A DNA stretch of 64,000 nt from Kurthia huakuii LAM0618 (GCF_000505545.1 NZ_AYTB01000015.1:248001-312000); one strand, 5' to 3'; counted from the stretch's first letter, positions 1 through 9,405 are shown. The notes: a model not told the origin generated them from the sequence alone. Made by a program: numbers and translations.

Positions 1-472
1 TATGAAGCAGAAGTTGCTCATCCATCGCTAAATTAATCGTTACATTTAATGATTTAATAAAATTATCGCGGCAATCTGGGTACCCACTAAAATCTGCTTC
101 ACTGACACCTGTAATAATATGTTGTGCGCCAATTTGTCGCGCCAAAATGCCAGCAAATGAGAAAAACACTAAATTGCGGCCCGGCACAAAAGTGTTCGGT
201 AAATCGCCATCTTCACCTGCTGCTACTTCAATATCATCGCGTGTTAACGCATTTGGTGCTAATTGATTTAATAAATTCATATCTAAAATATATTGCTTAA
301 CGCCTTGTTCTTCAGCAATTTTTTGCGCACAGTCAATTTCAAGCGCATGGCGTTGTCCATAATTAAATGTCACAACAGCTACTTCTTTGAAACGTTCCAA
401 TGCCCAAAAAAGACAGGTTGTACTATCTTGACCGCCGCTAAATACGACGAGTGCCTTGTGTTGTTTTTCCAT
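1..472 (-). CDS. queC: 7-cyano-7-deazaguanine synthase QueC, 3' end outside the window
   Basis: QueC makes preQ0 from 7-carboxy-7-deazaguanine, ammonia and ATP in the queuosine pathway. The visible 157 residues begin [20 protein letters not shown]; the SGGQDSTT stretch is the PP-loop that binds ATP. Further on, NYGQRH, VPGRN and a serine/aspartate-rich stretch with GYPDCRD fit the family. The C-terminal zinc-binding cysteines lie beyond the window edge. The ATG at 472 has a GAGGAG ribosome binding site just upstream. It lies downstream of queF on the same strand, with a hairpin and U-run in the gap, so either read-through or a separate promoter must supply it. Confidence 0.95.
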   Translation of the reverse strand, partial: MEKQHKALVVFSGGQDSTTCLFWALERFKEVAVVTFNYGQRHALEIDCAQKIAEEQGVKQYILDMNLLNQLAPNALTRDDIEVAAGEDGDLPNTFVPGRNLVFFSFAGILARQIGAQHIITGVSEADFSGYPDCRDNFIKSLNVTINLAMDEQLLLH

Positions 473-490
473 AAATAAGCTCCTCAATGG

Positions 491-518
491 AAAAAGCGAC
501 ACTCTAACAGAGTATCGC
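491..518 (-). terminator. Rho-independent terminator between queF and queC
   Basis: On the reverse strand a 10-bp stem (496-505 with 509-518, one G-U pair) and a 3-nt loop precede five U residues. It lies between the queF stop and the queC ribosome binding site, about 19 nt before the queC start. It may set the queF:queC ratio rather than stop all transcription. Confidence 0.7.
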
Positions 519-562
519 TCTCTCTTAGTTTTTTTAAGATGGTCGCTAAGAACATCTATACA

Positions 563-1063
563 TTATCGATTATCAACTTTTTCAGGGTACATATCATGAT
601 TCATTAAACGGTGCATTGCCATGTCTTCATATTTTGTACCAGGGCGGCCGTAGTTACACCATGGATCGATAGATAAGCCACCACGCGGCGTAAATTTACC
701 CCATACTTCAATGTAGCGAGGGTCTAACAGTTTAATTAAATCATCCATAATTTTATTCATGCAATCTTCGTGGAAATCTCCATGATTACGGAAACTAAAT
801 AAATAAAGCTTTAGTGATTTACTTTCAACCATTTTTTTGTCGGGAATATATGAAATATAAATCGTCGCAAAATCAGGCTGCTTTGTCATCGGGCATAGGC
901 TCGTAAATTCAGGGCAATTGAATTTGACGAAAAAATCACGACCCGCATGAAGATTATCTACCGCTTCTAATACCTCTGGGGCATAGTTAAAAGCATATTG
1001 TGTGTGTTGGTTACCGAGCAATGTTAAATCGCTCAGCCCTTGGTCATCTGTTCGATGAGACAT
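563..1063 (-). CDS. queF: NADPH-dependent preQ0 reductase QueF
   Basis: QueF reduces the nitrile of preQ0 to the aminomethyl group of preQ1. The 166-residue length matches the short monomeric Bacillus type. The [19 protein letters not shown] region holds the catalytic cysteine in SLCPMT, and [22 protein letters not shown] is the NADPH/substrate signature. The start at 1063 (MSHRTDD) is chosen because GGAGGAATTAAA precedes it; a longer reading to 1141 would run through the riboswitch terminator. Transcription should respond to preQ1 through the leader at 1101-1186. queC follows downstream. Confidence 0.97.
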   Translation of the reverse strand: MSHRTDDQGLSDLTLLGNQHTQYAFNYAPEVLEAVDNLHAGRDFFVKFNCPEFTSLCPMTKQPDFATIYISYIPDKKMVESKSLKLYLFSFRNHGDFHEDCMNKIMDDLIKLLDPRYIEVWGKFTPRGGLSIDPWCNYGRPGTKYEDMAMHRLMNHDMYPEKVDNR

Positions 1064-1100
1064 TTTAATTCCTCCTTCCGCTAGAAGAAGAGAAAACATG

Positions 1101-1130
1101 AAAAAAGCCGTATCCACTATTGGATACGGC
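1101..1130 (-). terminator. Expression-platform terminator of the preQ1 riboswitch
   Basis: A perfect 10-bp stem (GCCGTATCCA with TGGATACGGC, 4-nt loop) is followed on the reverse strand by six U residues. It sits 20 nt downstream of the preQ1 aptamer and about 40 nt before the queF start, as expected for transcriptional control. Confidence 0.85.
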
Positions 1131-1150
1131 ATAACAGTCATATAATCCCA

Positions 1151-1186
1151 TAGTTTTTTATAGAGGGTTTCGTGCTATGAACCTCT
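1151..1186 (-). promoter_or_regulatory. preQ1 class I riboswitch aptamer
   Basis: Reverse strand reads AGAGGTTC, then a short loop with ATAGCACGAAA, then CCCTCT and TATAAAAAACTA. This matches the class I consensus: a first stem AGAGG/CCTCT, an A-rich tail that forms the pseudoknot, and a C-containing loop. It leads into a terminator and then queF, so preQ1 should switch off its own synthesis. Confidence 0.93.
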
Positions 1187-1243
1187 TCTTATAGCTTTGT
1201 GACTTTAATTTACCATACATGGATACAATAAACAATGTTTTCT

Positions 1244-1702
1244 TTAAAAAGAAAGATTTGTACGATAAACCATCCATGTATCCATTTCTACAAAACCATA
1301 TTTTATATAAACTGGTTTTCCCATAGTAGATGCCTCTAACAGTAAGACATGAATGTGGCGTTTTTTCGCCTCATCAACTAATTTATCAAGCAATGCACTA
1401 GCGAGGCCTTGACCACGAAAAGCACTATGCGTATAAACATTCGTAATATAACCTTTCATGCCGCTCGGATTTGTATAGCTTGGTGGAAAAGCATAAAAGA
1501 CGACGCCCGCTGTAGCGATAATCGTGTCTTGCTCCTCTACAATCCATTGAATAAGCGAGCCATCTGACAAGTGATGCTCAAAAAAAGCGGTCAATTCTTT
1601 ATTAATGATTGTATCGGGAATACTCCCTTCATCAATTAATTGTCGCTTTCGAAGCTCGATTAATGTCGGAATATCTTGTGGCGTTGCAAGGCGGTATAGC
1701 AT
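1244..1702 (-). CDS. GNAT family N-acetyltransferase
   Basis: A 152-residue single-domain GNAT protein that should transfer an acetyl group from acetyl-CoA to an unknown amine. The acetyl-CoA loop appears as RGQGLASALL around residues 96-105, after the strand YITNVYTHSAF. A typical C-terminal half with YIKYGFVEMDTWMVYR follows. It starts at ATG 1702 behind AAGGAG-like sequence. It stands alone, convergent with nothing and divergent from acoR. The substrate cannot be told from sequence. Confidence 0.85.
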   Translation of the reverse strand: MLYRLATPQDIPTLIELRKRQLIDEGSIPDTIINKELTAFFEHHLSDGSLIQWIVEEQDTIIATAGVVFYAFPPSYTNPSGMKGYITNVYTHSAFRGQGLASALLDKLVDEAKKRHIHVLLLEASTMGKPVYIKYGFVEMDTWMVYRTNLSF

Positions 1703-1898
1703 ATGAACAGCTCCTTTTTAAATAGTGTACAAGTATTGGCACGTGCGTTGCTGAAAATATTATCGTATGTTATAAGGAATCGTCAATTTTATTAAAATGA
1801 CGCCTTTTCAATTTCTTTCCCCCGTCATATTTAGTAAAATAAAGGACACACTACTTATCCTTTTGCCATTGGTGAATCGCGTATGAGGAGGGCTTTCG

Positions 1899-3698
1899 AT
1901 GAATGTAAAAGAGCATGTCTGGAAAGGTTTTATTGCACAAAATTCAGTTGATTTAACAATTCTCTCACAAGAAGTAGCAGCGTCTTGGCTCCAGTGCCGA
2001 GCATTAAAGGTTGATCCATACGCTCAAAAAAGCAAAACTGTGTTAACGCCGGCACTTTTGCGAGAGCAGCAACGAAAAAATGAGCGTCTTATTGCGCTTG
2101 TACAGCAGGAGCTACGTATATATGAGGCGCACTTTAATTTACGCTTACCAGTTTTTATTTTGACTGATGCAAATGGATACATATTGTGGCGGGACGGTCA
2201 TGAGGGAGCGAAACGTATTGCGAATGCGATGTCATTTTTAGAGGGGCATCGCTGGCATGAGCAGGATGTTGGTACAAATGCAATTTCACTTGCTATTCAA
2301 ACGGGTGCGGTTATGTCGCTCACGGGCTATGATCATTATGCAGTGGGCTCTCATGCATGGGCTTGTACTGCAGCGGCGATTTATGATGAATTCGACGAAG
2401 TATGCGCTGTGCTTGATATTTCTTCTCACTTAAATGATTCGGCAGCTACGCAGGAAGTAACTGCCTTTATGAAATTACTGACAACAACTATTTCTGCTAA
2501 ATTAAAGACGCGTTACTTGGAACAGCATAAACAATTAGTAGATTATGCATACCATATGACGCAACCAGGCATTATTTGTGATGAATTTGAGCGCATCGTT
2601 AAAATTTCTGAGCAGCTTTTCATCGATGAAGCGCAGTGGCAAGGACAAGCCGTTGATACATTGTTGCGTGAGCATGTGCTACAGGCATTGCCGCAACCCA
2701 TCTTTTTCGAACAGCAAATCATCGGTTATTTTTACCCGATTGTGCAGCATGAAGCAAAAACGAAACAGTTTTTTTATCAAGGCATTCCATCGAAAAACGC
2801 GGCGTATCGGGACTTTATGGTACAAGTAGAAAAAGTAGCAACGAGTACATTACCGGTACATGTTTACGGTGAATCCGGCAGCGGTAAGGAAGTCATCGCA
2901 AAAACGCTGCATGATAATAGCGCTGCTGCGAATGGTCCACTCGTAGCGATTAACTGCGGTGCGATTAGCGAAAGCTTATTAGAGAGCGAGTTGTTTGGCT
3001 ATGCACCAGGGGCTTTTACCGGTGCTAATGCGAAAGGCTATAAAGGTAAGCTTGCGGAGGCACATGGGGGCACACTATTTTTAGATGAAGTAGATAGTAT
3101 GTCAAAACGGATGCAGGCTGCACTATTACGTGTCCTTGAAAACCAAGAAGTGACGCGCATTGGTAGCACAAAAATCGAACGCGTATCATTCCGCATTGTC
3201 ACGGCAAGTAATCGCGATTTGCGTGATGAAGTGGCGGAGGGACGGTTCCGTATGGATTTATTTTACCGCTTGTATGTGTGCCCACTAACGATTCCACCAC
3301 TACGGGAGCGTAAAGAAGACATTTTCGTCTTTATGCAAGATTTTTGTATGAAACAAAATTGGTACCCGTATTGGTTAGCAACCGCTTATGAGGTGGCACA
3401 GCAATATGATTGGTATGGCAATATTCGCGAATTAAATAATTTTTTAGAACGACTCTATCTATATTATGAACATACCGAGCCAACGACTGAACAATTGCAG
3501 CAAACAATCGAAGTGGGTGCTATCGAACGAGTAAAAAGAAAGCGTTTGCAACAAAATGTAGCGCCAATGTCTGAGGAAGAGCGAGCGCTACGAGAGGTGC
3601 TTGAACAGCATCATTACCACATTTCGAAAGCTGCCGCTGCGCTAGGTATTGCGCGTAGTACACTGTATCGCAAAATGAAACGCTACAATTTAAAGTGA
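1899..3698 (+). CDS. acoR: Sigma-54-dependent activator of acetoin catabolism, AcoR-type
   Basis: An enhancer-binding protein expected to bind upstream of the acetoin genes and use ATP to open the sigma-54 promoter at 3781. The N-terminal half (about residues 60-200) resembles the GAF sensor of AcoR. The AAA+ domain has Walker A GESGSGKE near residue 324, an intact GAFTGA loop near 371 that contacts sigma-54, and Walker B LFLDEVDS. The C-terminal Fis-type helix-turn-helix ends ISKAAAALGIARSTLYRKMK. The start has GAGGAGGG upstream. It lies 5' of the acoLABC genes, whereas in Bacillus subtilis acoR follows acoABCL. Confidence 0.92.
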   Translation: MNVKEHVWKGFIAQNSVDLTILSQEVAASWLQCRALKVDPYAQKSKTVLTPALLREQQRKNERLIALVQQELRIYEAHFNLRLPVFILTDANGYILWRDGHEGAKRIANAMSFLEGHRWHEQDVGTNAISLAIQTGAVMSLTGYDHYAVGSHAWACTAAAIYDEFDEVCAVLDISSHLNDSAATQEVTAFMKLLTTTISAKLKTRYLEQHKQLVDYAYHMTQPGIICDEFERIVKISEQLFIDEAQWQGQAVDTLLREHVLQALPQPIFFEQQIIGYFYPIVQHEAKTKQFFYQGIPSKNAAYRDFMVQVEKVATSTLPVHVYGESGSGKEVIAKTLHDNSAAANGPLVAINCGAISESLLESELFGYAPGAFTGANAKGYKGKLAEAHGGTLFLDEVDSMSKRMQAALLRVLENQEVTRIGSTKIERVSFRIVTASNRDLRDEVAEGRFRMDLFYRLYVCPLTIPPLRERKEDIFVFMQDFCMKQNWYPYWLATAYEVAQQYDWYGNIRELNNFLERLYLYYEHTEPTTEQLQQTIEVGAIERVKRKRLQQNVAPMSEEERALREVLEQHHYHISKAAAALGIARSTLYRKMKRYNLK

Positions 3699-3710
3699 CT
3701 GTGAGACAAA

Positions 3711-3737
3711 AACGCAACAATTTGTTGCGTTTTTTTA
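3711..3737 (+). terminator. Terminator after acoR
   Basis: The stem ACGCAACA/TGTTGCGT with a short AT loop is followed by seven T residues. It isolates acoR from the sigma-54 promoter that drives the aco structural genes. A second, weaker hairpin (TGCCG/CGGCA, 3755-3770) follows. Confidence 0.85.
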
Positions 3738-3780
3738 TTTGCATCAATAAAAAGTGCCGCTATGACGGCATTTTTGAAGT

Positions 3781-3796
3781 TGGCATACTTTTTGCA
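3781..3796 (+). promoter_or_regulatory. Sigma-54 (-24/-12) promoter of the aco operon
   Basis: TGGCATACTTTTTGCA matches the sigma-54 consensus TGGCAY-N5-TTGCW exactly, with GG and GC at the required spacing. It lies 39 bases before the acoL start and directly after acoR, whose product is a sigma-54 activator. No clear AcoR binding repeats were found in the short gap; they may lie inside the acoR 3' end. Confidence 0.92.
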
Positions 3797-3834
3797 TAAA
3801 GAAAGGTGTAGGCAAAAGAATGGAGGGGGTAGCA

Positions 3835-5178
3835 GTGAAGCATTATGATTTAGTCGTCATTGGCGCAGGTCCAGGAGGGTATGTCGCAGCAATCAAGGCC
3901 GCACAAATAGGGATGCGCGTGGCCGTCGTCGAGAAAAAGAGCATCGGCGGTACATGTCTCAATGTCGGCTGTATACCATCAAAAGCGTATTTGAAACATG
4001 CAGAGTGGCTTTTATCGATGAAAGAGGCACAAGCATTTGGGATTGAGCATACGCTTGGAGCTATTCATTTTGAACAATTGGTTGCGCGAAAAGATGGCGT
4101 CGTCGCATCGCTACAAGGTGGTATTCATCATTTATTTAAGAAAAATGAAATCGCTTACTTTGAAGGAGAGGCAACAGTGACGCGCGACAAAATGATTCAA
4201 GTTGGCGCGACACATCTTACGGCGGACAAAATCTTGCTAGCGACGGGGAGTACGCCGTTTGTCCCGCCGATTTCAGGAATTGAGCAAGCACCGTATCATA
4301 CGACCGATACGTTTTTTGATATGACGACACTACCTGACAAGCTCGTTATTATCGGTGGCGGTGTGATTGCTGTCGAGCTTGCCTTTGCGATGGCACCGCT
4401 TGGAGTAGCCGTGACGCTATTAGAAGTAGCACCCGATATTTTATTAACGGAAGAACAAGCAGTGCGCACCTTACTGAAAAAGAAATTGCAAGCACTCGAT
4501 TGTAACGTGCATACAAATGTACAAATCAATCAAATCTCAGCAAAGGACGTGCAAACATCTGTCGGTACCTTTACTTTTGATGAATTACTTGTTGCAACAG
4601 GGCGCAAGGCAAATTTGACACTTGCCGAACAGCTTAGCTTAAAGTCGGAGCGCTTTATTGAGGTCAATGCTAACTATGAAACATCAATGCCAGGTGTTTA
4701 TGCGATTGGGGATGCGATTGGTGGCTACATGTTAGCTCATGCAGCGAGTGCAGAAGGCTTGCATGCTGTCGCACATATGGCAGGGGAAAATCCGGCGCCA
4801 CTCCAGCAAACACTGATCCCGCGCTGCATTTATACGACGCCAGAAGTGGCAAGCTTTGGATTAAGTGAGGAAGAAGCAAAAAATAATGGCTATGATGTTC
4901 GCGTCAGCAGTATGCCGTTTAGCATGATTGGAAAGGCCATTGCGACGAATGAAACTGAGGGTTTCGTCAAAATTATTTCTGAAACGACATACAATGAAAT
5001 TTTAGGGGCAGTTATCGTTGGAGCGCATGCGACCGAGATGATTCATACGATTATCGCCGTTAAAAAAGCAGAAGGTTGTGTAGATGAACTAGCTGATTTG
5101 GCATTTGGTCATCCAAGTTTATCAGAGCTGACCGGCGAAGTGGCAAATAGTCTTATTTCACAAGCAATACACGGATAA
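3835..5178 (+). CDS. acoL: Dihydrolipoyl dehydrogenase (E3) of the acetoin dehydrogenase complex
   Basis: This FAD enzyme reoxidises the dihydrolipoyl arm of the E2 subunit with NAD+. The FAD-binding motif GAGPGG is at residues 10-15. The redox-active pair is C41 and C46 in GGTCLNVGCIPSK. An NAD-binding IIGGGVIAVELA lies near 180, a second FAD motif YAIGDAIGG near 290, and the active-site HPSLSE motif is near the C terminus. The GTG at 3835 is preferred because GGAGGGGG sits 5 bases before it; the ATG at 3820 lies upstream of that site. It is first in the sigma-54-driven operon and is followed 18 bases later by acoA. Confidence 0.93.
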   Translation: MKHYDLVVIGAGPGGYVAAIKAAQIGMRVAVVEKKSIGGTCLNVGCIPSKAYLKHAEWLLSMKEAQAFGIEHTLGAIHFEQLVARKDGVVASLQGGIHHLFKKNEIAYFEGEATVTRDKMIQVGATHLTADKILLATGSTPFVPPISGIEQAPYHTTDTFFDMTTLPDKLVIIGGGVIAVELAFAMAPLGVAVTLLEVAPDILLTEEQAVRTLLKKKLQALDCNVHTNVQINQISAKDVQTSVGTFTFDELLVATGRKANLTLAEQLSLKSERFIEVNANYETSMPGVYAIGDAIGGYMLAHAASAEGLHAVAHMAGENPAPLQQTLIPRCIYTTPEVASFGLSEEEAKNNGYDVRVSSMPFSMIGKAIATNETEGFVKIISETTYNEILGAVIVGAHATEMIHTIIAVKKAEGCVDELADLAFGHPSLSELTGEVANSLISQAIHG

Positions 5179-5196
5179 TGACAAGGAGGAATTACG

Positions 5197-6165
5197 ATGA
5201 AAAAATTGACAAAACAAAAAGCGGCATGGATTTATGAAAAAATGAATGATATTCGCAATTTTGAGGATGAAGTACATCGCATTTTCACGAGTGGAGAGAT
5301 TCCAGGATTCGTCCATTTATATGCAGGAGAAGAAGCGGTTGCAACTGGCGTTTGTGCGCATTTAACAGACGCAGATTATATTACGAGTACGCACCGCGGA
5401 CATGGGCACTGTATTGCCAAGGGCTGTGATTTAAATGGCATGATGGCAGAAATTTACGGAAAGGAAACAGGATTATGTAAAGGAAAGGGTGGCTCGATGC
5501 ATATTGCCGACATCGATAAAGGTATGCTTGGCGCAAATGGCATGGTTGGTGGTGGGTTCCCGATTGCGGTAGGTGCAGGACTTCGCAACCAATACTTAAA
5601 AACCGATAGTGTTGTTGTCTGTTTCTTCGGCGATGGTGCCGCAAATGAGGGTGGTTTCCACGAAGGCATTAATATGGCAGCAATTTGGAAACTTCCAGTA
5701 GTTTTTGTTTGTGAAAATAATATGTTTGCGGAATCGACACCTCAATCTTATTCTTCTGCATCAAAAACGATTGCGCAGCGTGCGGCAGCGTATGATATTC
5801 CGGGCGTAAAAGTTGATGGGATGAATTTGCAAGAAGTGTATGATGCCGCAGGAGAAGCGGTGGAGCGAGCGCGTAAAGGCGAAGGTCCGACATTAATTGA
5901 GTGCTTCACGTATCGTAAATATGGTCACTTTGAAGGCGATGAGCAAAAGTATAAAGCAAAAGAAGGTCCTGAAAAAGAACATGCGGATACCGATTGCATT
6001 GAGTTATTCCGTAAGCAAGCCATTGATGAGCGTTTATTAACAGTAAAGCAGGCAGATGACATTGAAGAAAAATCACGGCAAGATGTGGCAGCGGCCATTC
6101 AATTTGCGGAGGACAGCCCGGTGCCACGCCCAGAAGCATTACTAGAAGATGTATACGTAGACTAA
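5197..6165 (+). CDS. acoA: Acetoin dehydrogenase E1 component, alpha subunit
   Basis: Together with AcoB it forms the thiamine-diphosphate-dependent E1 that cleaves acetoin to acetaldehyde and transfers an acetyl group to lipoyl-E2. The ThDP/Mg motif runs from GDGAANEG to CENN over about 30 residues near position 145-178. SMHIADIDKGMLGANGMVGGG is characteristic of the E1 alpha family. Length 322 is typical. The start is preceded by AAGGAGGAATTACG. It is part of the acoLABC operon. Confidence 0.95.
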   Translation: MKKLTKQKAAWIYEKMNDIRNFEDEVHRIFTSGEIPGFVHLYAGEEAVATGVCAHLTDADYITSTHRGHGHCIAKGCDLNGMMAEIYGKETGLCKGKGGSMHIADIDKGMLGANGMVGGGFPIAVGAGLRNQYLKTDSVVVCFFGDGAANEGGFHEGINMAAIWKLPVVFVCENNMFAESTPQSYSSASKTIAQRAAAYDIPGVKVDGMNLQEVYDAAGEAVERARKGEGPTLIECFTYRKYGHFEGDEQKYKAKEGPEKEHADTDCIELFRKQAIDERLLTVKQADDIEEKSRQDVAAAIQFAEDSPVPRPEALLEDVYVD

Positions 6166-6183
6166 TAAAAGGAGTGAATGGAC

Positions 6184-7212
6184 ATGACAAGAAAAATTAC
6201 ATTTATGCAGGCGATTAATGAGGCTTTGGACCAATCAATGGATCGTGATAACAACGTGATTTTACTCGGTGAAGATATCGCAGGTGGTGCAACAATCGAT
6301 CATTTAGGCAATGAAGGTGCATGGGGTGGCGTATTCGGCGTGACGAAAGGGCTTGTCGAAAAACATGGTCGCGAGCGCGTCATTGATACACCGATTTCTG
6401 AAATGGGCTATATGGGTGCCGCAGTCGGTGCTGCAGCGACAGGATTACGTCCGGTGCCAGAATTAATGTTTAATGACTTTATCGGCTTCTGTTTCGATAC
6501 ATTACTCGCGCAAGGCTCGAAAATGCGTTATATGTTCGGCGGTAAGGCAAAAATCCCAATGACAGTGCGTACATGTCATGGTGCTGGTGCGTCGGCAGCA
6601 GCACAGCATTCAGGCTCATACTACGGCATGTTAGGCTCTATTCCAGGGATTAAAGTCGTTGTCCCATCAAATCCATACGATGCAAAAGGGCTGTTAAATG
6701 CGGCAATTGAAGATGATAATATCGTCATTTTCTCAGAAGATAAAACGTTATATGGCATTAAAGATGAAGTGCCAGAGGATTATTACACAGTCGAAATCGG
6801 CAAAGCTAAAGTAAAGCGCGAGGGTAGCGACTTAACAATCGTGACTATCGGAAAAATGCTCTATGTTGCAAATGAAGTAGCCGATACACTTGAAAAAGAA
6901 GGCATTAGCGTGGAAGTCATTGACCTTGTCACTGCCGCTCCGTGGGACCAAGAAACCATCATTAGCTCCGTAAAGAAAACAGGACGTTTAATTATTATTG
7001 ATGAGGCGAATCCACATAATAATACGGCAACCGATATTTCAGCTGTTGTTGCAAATAAGGCATTTGATTACTTAGATGGACCTATTAAATGTGTCTGCGC
7101 ACCAAATACACCCGTACCATTTGCGACAAATTTAGAACAGTTATATTTACCAAATAAAGACAAAGTGTTAGATGTAGCGAGTGAATTAATTGAAGATTTA
7201 AAAAAATCGTAG
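6184..7212 (+). CDS. acoB: Acetoin dehydrogenase E1 component, beta subunit
   Basis: Beta subunit of the acetoin-cleaving E1. It has the transketolase pyrimidine-binding domain with GEDIAGG and the stretch from IDTPISEMG onward in the first half, and the transketolase C-terminal domain (VEVIDLVTAAPWD) after about residue 210. The ATG at 6184 lies 9 bases behind AAGGAG; the ATG at 6178 is only 3 bases away and less likely. Length 342 is normal. AcoA ends 18 bases upstream and AcoC begins 12 bases downstream. Confidence 0.95.
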   Translation: MTRKITFMQAINEALDQSMDRDNNVILLGEDIAGGATIDHLGNEGAWGGVFGVTKGLVEKHGRERVIDTPISEMGYMGAAVGAAATGLRPVPELMFNDFIGFCFDTLLAQGSKMRYMFGGKAKIPMTVRTCHGAGASAAAQHSGSYYGMLGSIPGIKVVVPSNPYDAKGLLNAAIEDDNIVIFSEDKTLYGIKDEVPEDYYTVEIGKAKVKREGSDLTIVTIGKMLYVANEVADTLEKEGISVEVIDLVTAAPWDQETIISSVKKTGRLIIIDEANPHNNTATDISAVVANKAFDYLDGPIKCVCAPNTPVPFATNLEQLYLPNKDKVLDVASELIEDLKKS

Positions 7213-7224
7213 GGTGGTGATCGT

Positions 7225-8406
7225 ATGGCAACAGCAATTTTAATGCCAAAACTTGGCTTAACAATGACAGAAGGTACTGTTGATACATGGTATAAACAAC
7301 CAGGAGATTCCGTTGAAAAAGGTGAGGTCATCGCGACAATTAGCTCGGAGAAATTAACGCATGATGTCGAAGCACCAGAGGCGGGGGTTCTCCAAATTGT
7401 GACTGAAGAAGCAGGAGAACAATTATGTAAGGAGCCGATTGGCTATATTGGTGAAGCAGGCGAGCAGATGCCGAGCATAGAAGAAGCAGCTGCTCCTATA
7501 GAGAAAGAACACGCGCCAGAAGTTACGAAGTCGGCACAAGCACCAGCACGAAAAGAAGGTGTGCGCATTTTCATTACGCCAATTGCACGTAAAATTGCAG
7601 CAGAGCGAGGCTATGACTATACGCAAATTCCTGGCACCGGTGGGAATGGGCGTATTACGCGTCGTGACGTCGAAAACTATGTGCCAACTGTCGCAGCACC
7701 AACTCAGGCTACGATGAATGCGGGCGAGGGATTAAGTGGTATGCGTAAAGTCATTGCAAAACGGATGCATGCAAGTCTTCATGAGACAGCACAAGTAACG
7801 TTACATCGTAAAGCGAATATGACGGCGCTCATGAAATTCCGCGAGAAAATGAAGAAAAAATTAGGCGAGGATGGCAAGGCAGCACTTAGCATTAATGTAC
7901 TGCTGGCGCGTGCAGTTGTACTTGCATTGAAGGAGCATCCTGAAATGAATGCAGCCTATGCAAACGGTGAACATATTAAGCAAGAAGTGATTCATCTTGG
8001 CATGGCAGTCGCAGTAGACGCGGGACTGATTGTGCCTGTGATGCGCGATGCTACAAATCAATCGCTAACAGAGCTAGCAGAGAATTTGCAAAATGTAACA
8101 GCAGGAGCACGTAATAATACGCTTAGTAGTGAGTTATTAAGTGGTTCAACATTTACAATTTCGAATCTTGGACAGGCTGGCGTGGAATATTTTACACCGA
8201 TTTTAAATACACCAGAAGTCGGTATTTTAGGTGTTGGCGCAATGACCGCGAAGTTAGTCTTTAATAAAAAAGGTAAAGTGAAAGAACAGCAAGAATTACC
8301 ACTAAGCTTAACATTTGATCATCAAGTTGTAGATGGTGCGCCGGCTGGTGAGTTTTTACAAACGATTTGTGAGAATTTAGAAAATCCTTATAAATTAATC
8401 TTTTAA
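7225..8406 (+). CDS. acoC: Dihydrolipoyl acetyltransferase (E2) of the acetoin dehydrogenase complex
   Basis: The core acetyltransferase passes the acetyl group from the lipoyl arm to CoA. One lipoyl domain occupies residues 1-80, with the lipoylated lysine K43 in SSEKLTHD. A peripheral-subunit-binding domain, ITPIARKIAAERG to GRITRRDVENY, lies near 112-152. The catalytic domain follows, ending with DHQVVDG, whose histidine and aspartate are catalytic. Linkers are rich in alanine, proline and glutamate. This completes the acoLABC set. Confidence 0.95.
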   Translation: MATAILMPKLGLTMTEGTVDTWYKQPGDSVEKGEVIATISSEKLTHDVEAPEAGVLQIVTEEAGEQLCKEPIGYIGEAGEQMPSIEEAAAPIEKEHAPEVTKSAQAPARKEGVRIFITPIARKIAAERGYDYTQIPGTGGNGRITRRDVENYVPTVAAPTQATMNAGEGLSGMRKVIAKRMHASLHETAQVTLHRKANMTALMKFREKMKKKLGEDGKAALSINVLLARAVVLALKEHPEMNAAYANGEHIKQEVIHLGMAVAVDAGLIVPVMRDATNQSLTELAENLQNVTAGARNNTLSSELLSGSTFTISNLGQAGVEYFTPILNTPEVGILGVGAMTAKLVFNKKGKVKEQQELPLSLTFDHQVVDGAPAGEFLQTICENLENPYKLIF

Positions 8407-8424
8407 ATGAAAGGAGGCATTTAA

Positions 8425-9201
8425 ATGTCAAAAGTTGCTATTATTACGGGTTCTGCTGGAGGGCTAGGTAGAGGGATTGCAGAACAACTTATTCAAGATG
8501 GCTTTCGCGTTGTTTTACATGATATTAGTGAAGCGTTATTGAATAAAACAGTTAAAGAATTACAAGAACAAGGCGCTGATGTTATCGGGGTAGCAGGAGA
8601 TGTAGCAAAACGTGCAGATCAATTTCATGTCGTCGAAAGAGCAGTAGAAGCATTTGGACAACTTGATGTTTTCGTCAATAATGCGGGTATTGATGCGGTT
8701 ACACCTTTTTTAGAAATTGATGAAACAGAATTAAATCGAGTCTTTGCGATTAATGTGAATGGCGTTGTTTTCGGTACACAAGCAGCGGCCCAGCAATTTA
8801 TCAAGCAAGGGACAAAAGGAAAAATTATTAATGCATGTAGTATTGCGGGTCATGAATCATATGAGATGTTATCAACTTATTCAGCTTCTAAACATGCAGT
8901 ACGTTCATTTACGCACGCCTCCTCAAAAGAATTAGCAAAACATGATATTACAGTTAACGCCTATTGTCCAGGCGTGGCAAAAACGAAAATGTGGGATCGT
9001 ATTGATAAAGAAATGGTTCGTCATAGTGAAGGTACACTGCAAATTGGTGAAGCTTTTGAAAAATTTTCAGAAGGTATTTCACTAGGTCGTTACCAAATTC
9101 CAGAAGATGTAGGGAATCTTGTAACCTTCCTTGCATCGGACAAAGCAGATTATATTACGGGGCAAGCGATTATTACAGATGGTGGACTTGTCTATCGTTA
9201 G
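8425..9201 (+). CDS. Short-chain dehydrogenase, probable acetoin (diacetyl) reductase / 2,3-butanediol dehydrogenase
   Basis: A 258-residue classical SDR. The NAD-binding [10 protein letters not shown] is at residues 8-17, NNAG near 88, and the catalytic serine and YSASK near 139 and 152-156. [11 protein letters not shown] near 190 resembles the substrate loop of the acetoin reductase/BudC group. It follows acoC by 18 bases with AAAGGAGG and probably belongs to the same transcript. It would connect 2,3-butanediol or diacetyl to the acetoin pool. Base composition is slightly more AT-rich than the aco genes. The stereospecificity cannot be read. Confidence 0.82.
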   Translation: MSKVAIITGSAGGLGRGIAEQLIQDGFRVVLHDISEALLNKTVKELQEQGADVIGVAGDVAKRADQFHVVERAVEAFGQLDVFVNNAGIDAVTPFLEIDETELNRVFAINVNGVVFGTQAAAQQFIKQGTKGKIINACSIAGHESYEMLSTYSASKHAVRSFTHASSKELAKHDITVNAYCPGVAKTKMWDRIDKEMVRHSEGTLQIGEAFEKFSEGISLGRYQIPEDVGNLVTFLASDKADYITGQAIITDGGLVYR

Positions 9202-9213
9202 TTTATTCATAAT

Positions 9214-9253
9214 AAAAATCCGTGTCAGCACATATGGCTAGCACGGATTTTTA
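9214..9253 (+). terminator. Terminator of the aco operon
   Basis: An 11-bp stem AAAAATCCGTG/CACGGATTTTT with a 17-nt loop lies 12 bases after the last gene of the operon. It is T-rich on the 3' side and could work in both directions. Confidence 0.8.
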
Positions 9254-9405
9254 CGTTTCATTAATAGAGGAAACATTGCATAATTGGAAACGAAAAGAGC
9301 TTTATGAAGTCTCGCGTAATAGCCAAACCACAGCTATTCAACATTTATCGATAGTTAGTAACATTAAACGAATTCGTTTCTTATGTTAATTAAACGCCGA
9401 AATAT

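Noticed and set aside
9359-9388. Inverted repeat TAACAT-AACGAATTCGTT-TATGTTA near the end of the SH3-like gene
   Set aside because: No T run and no link to a promoter; could be a weak 3' hairpin only.
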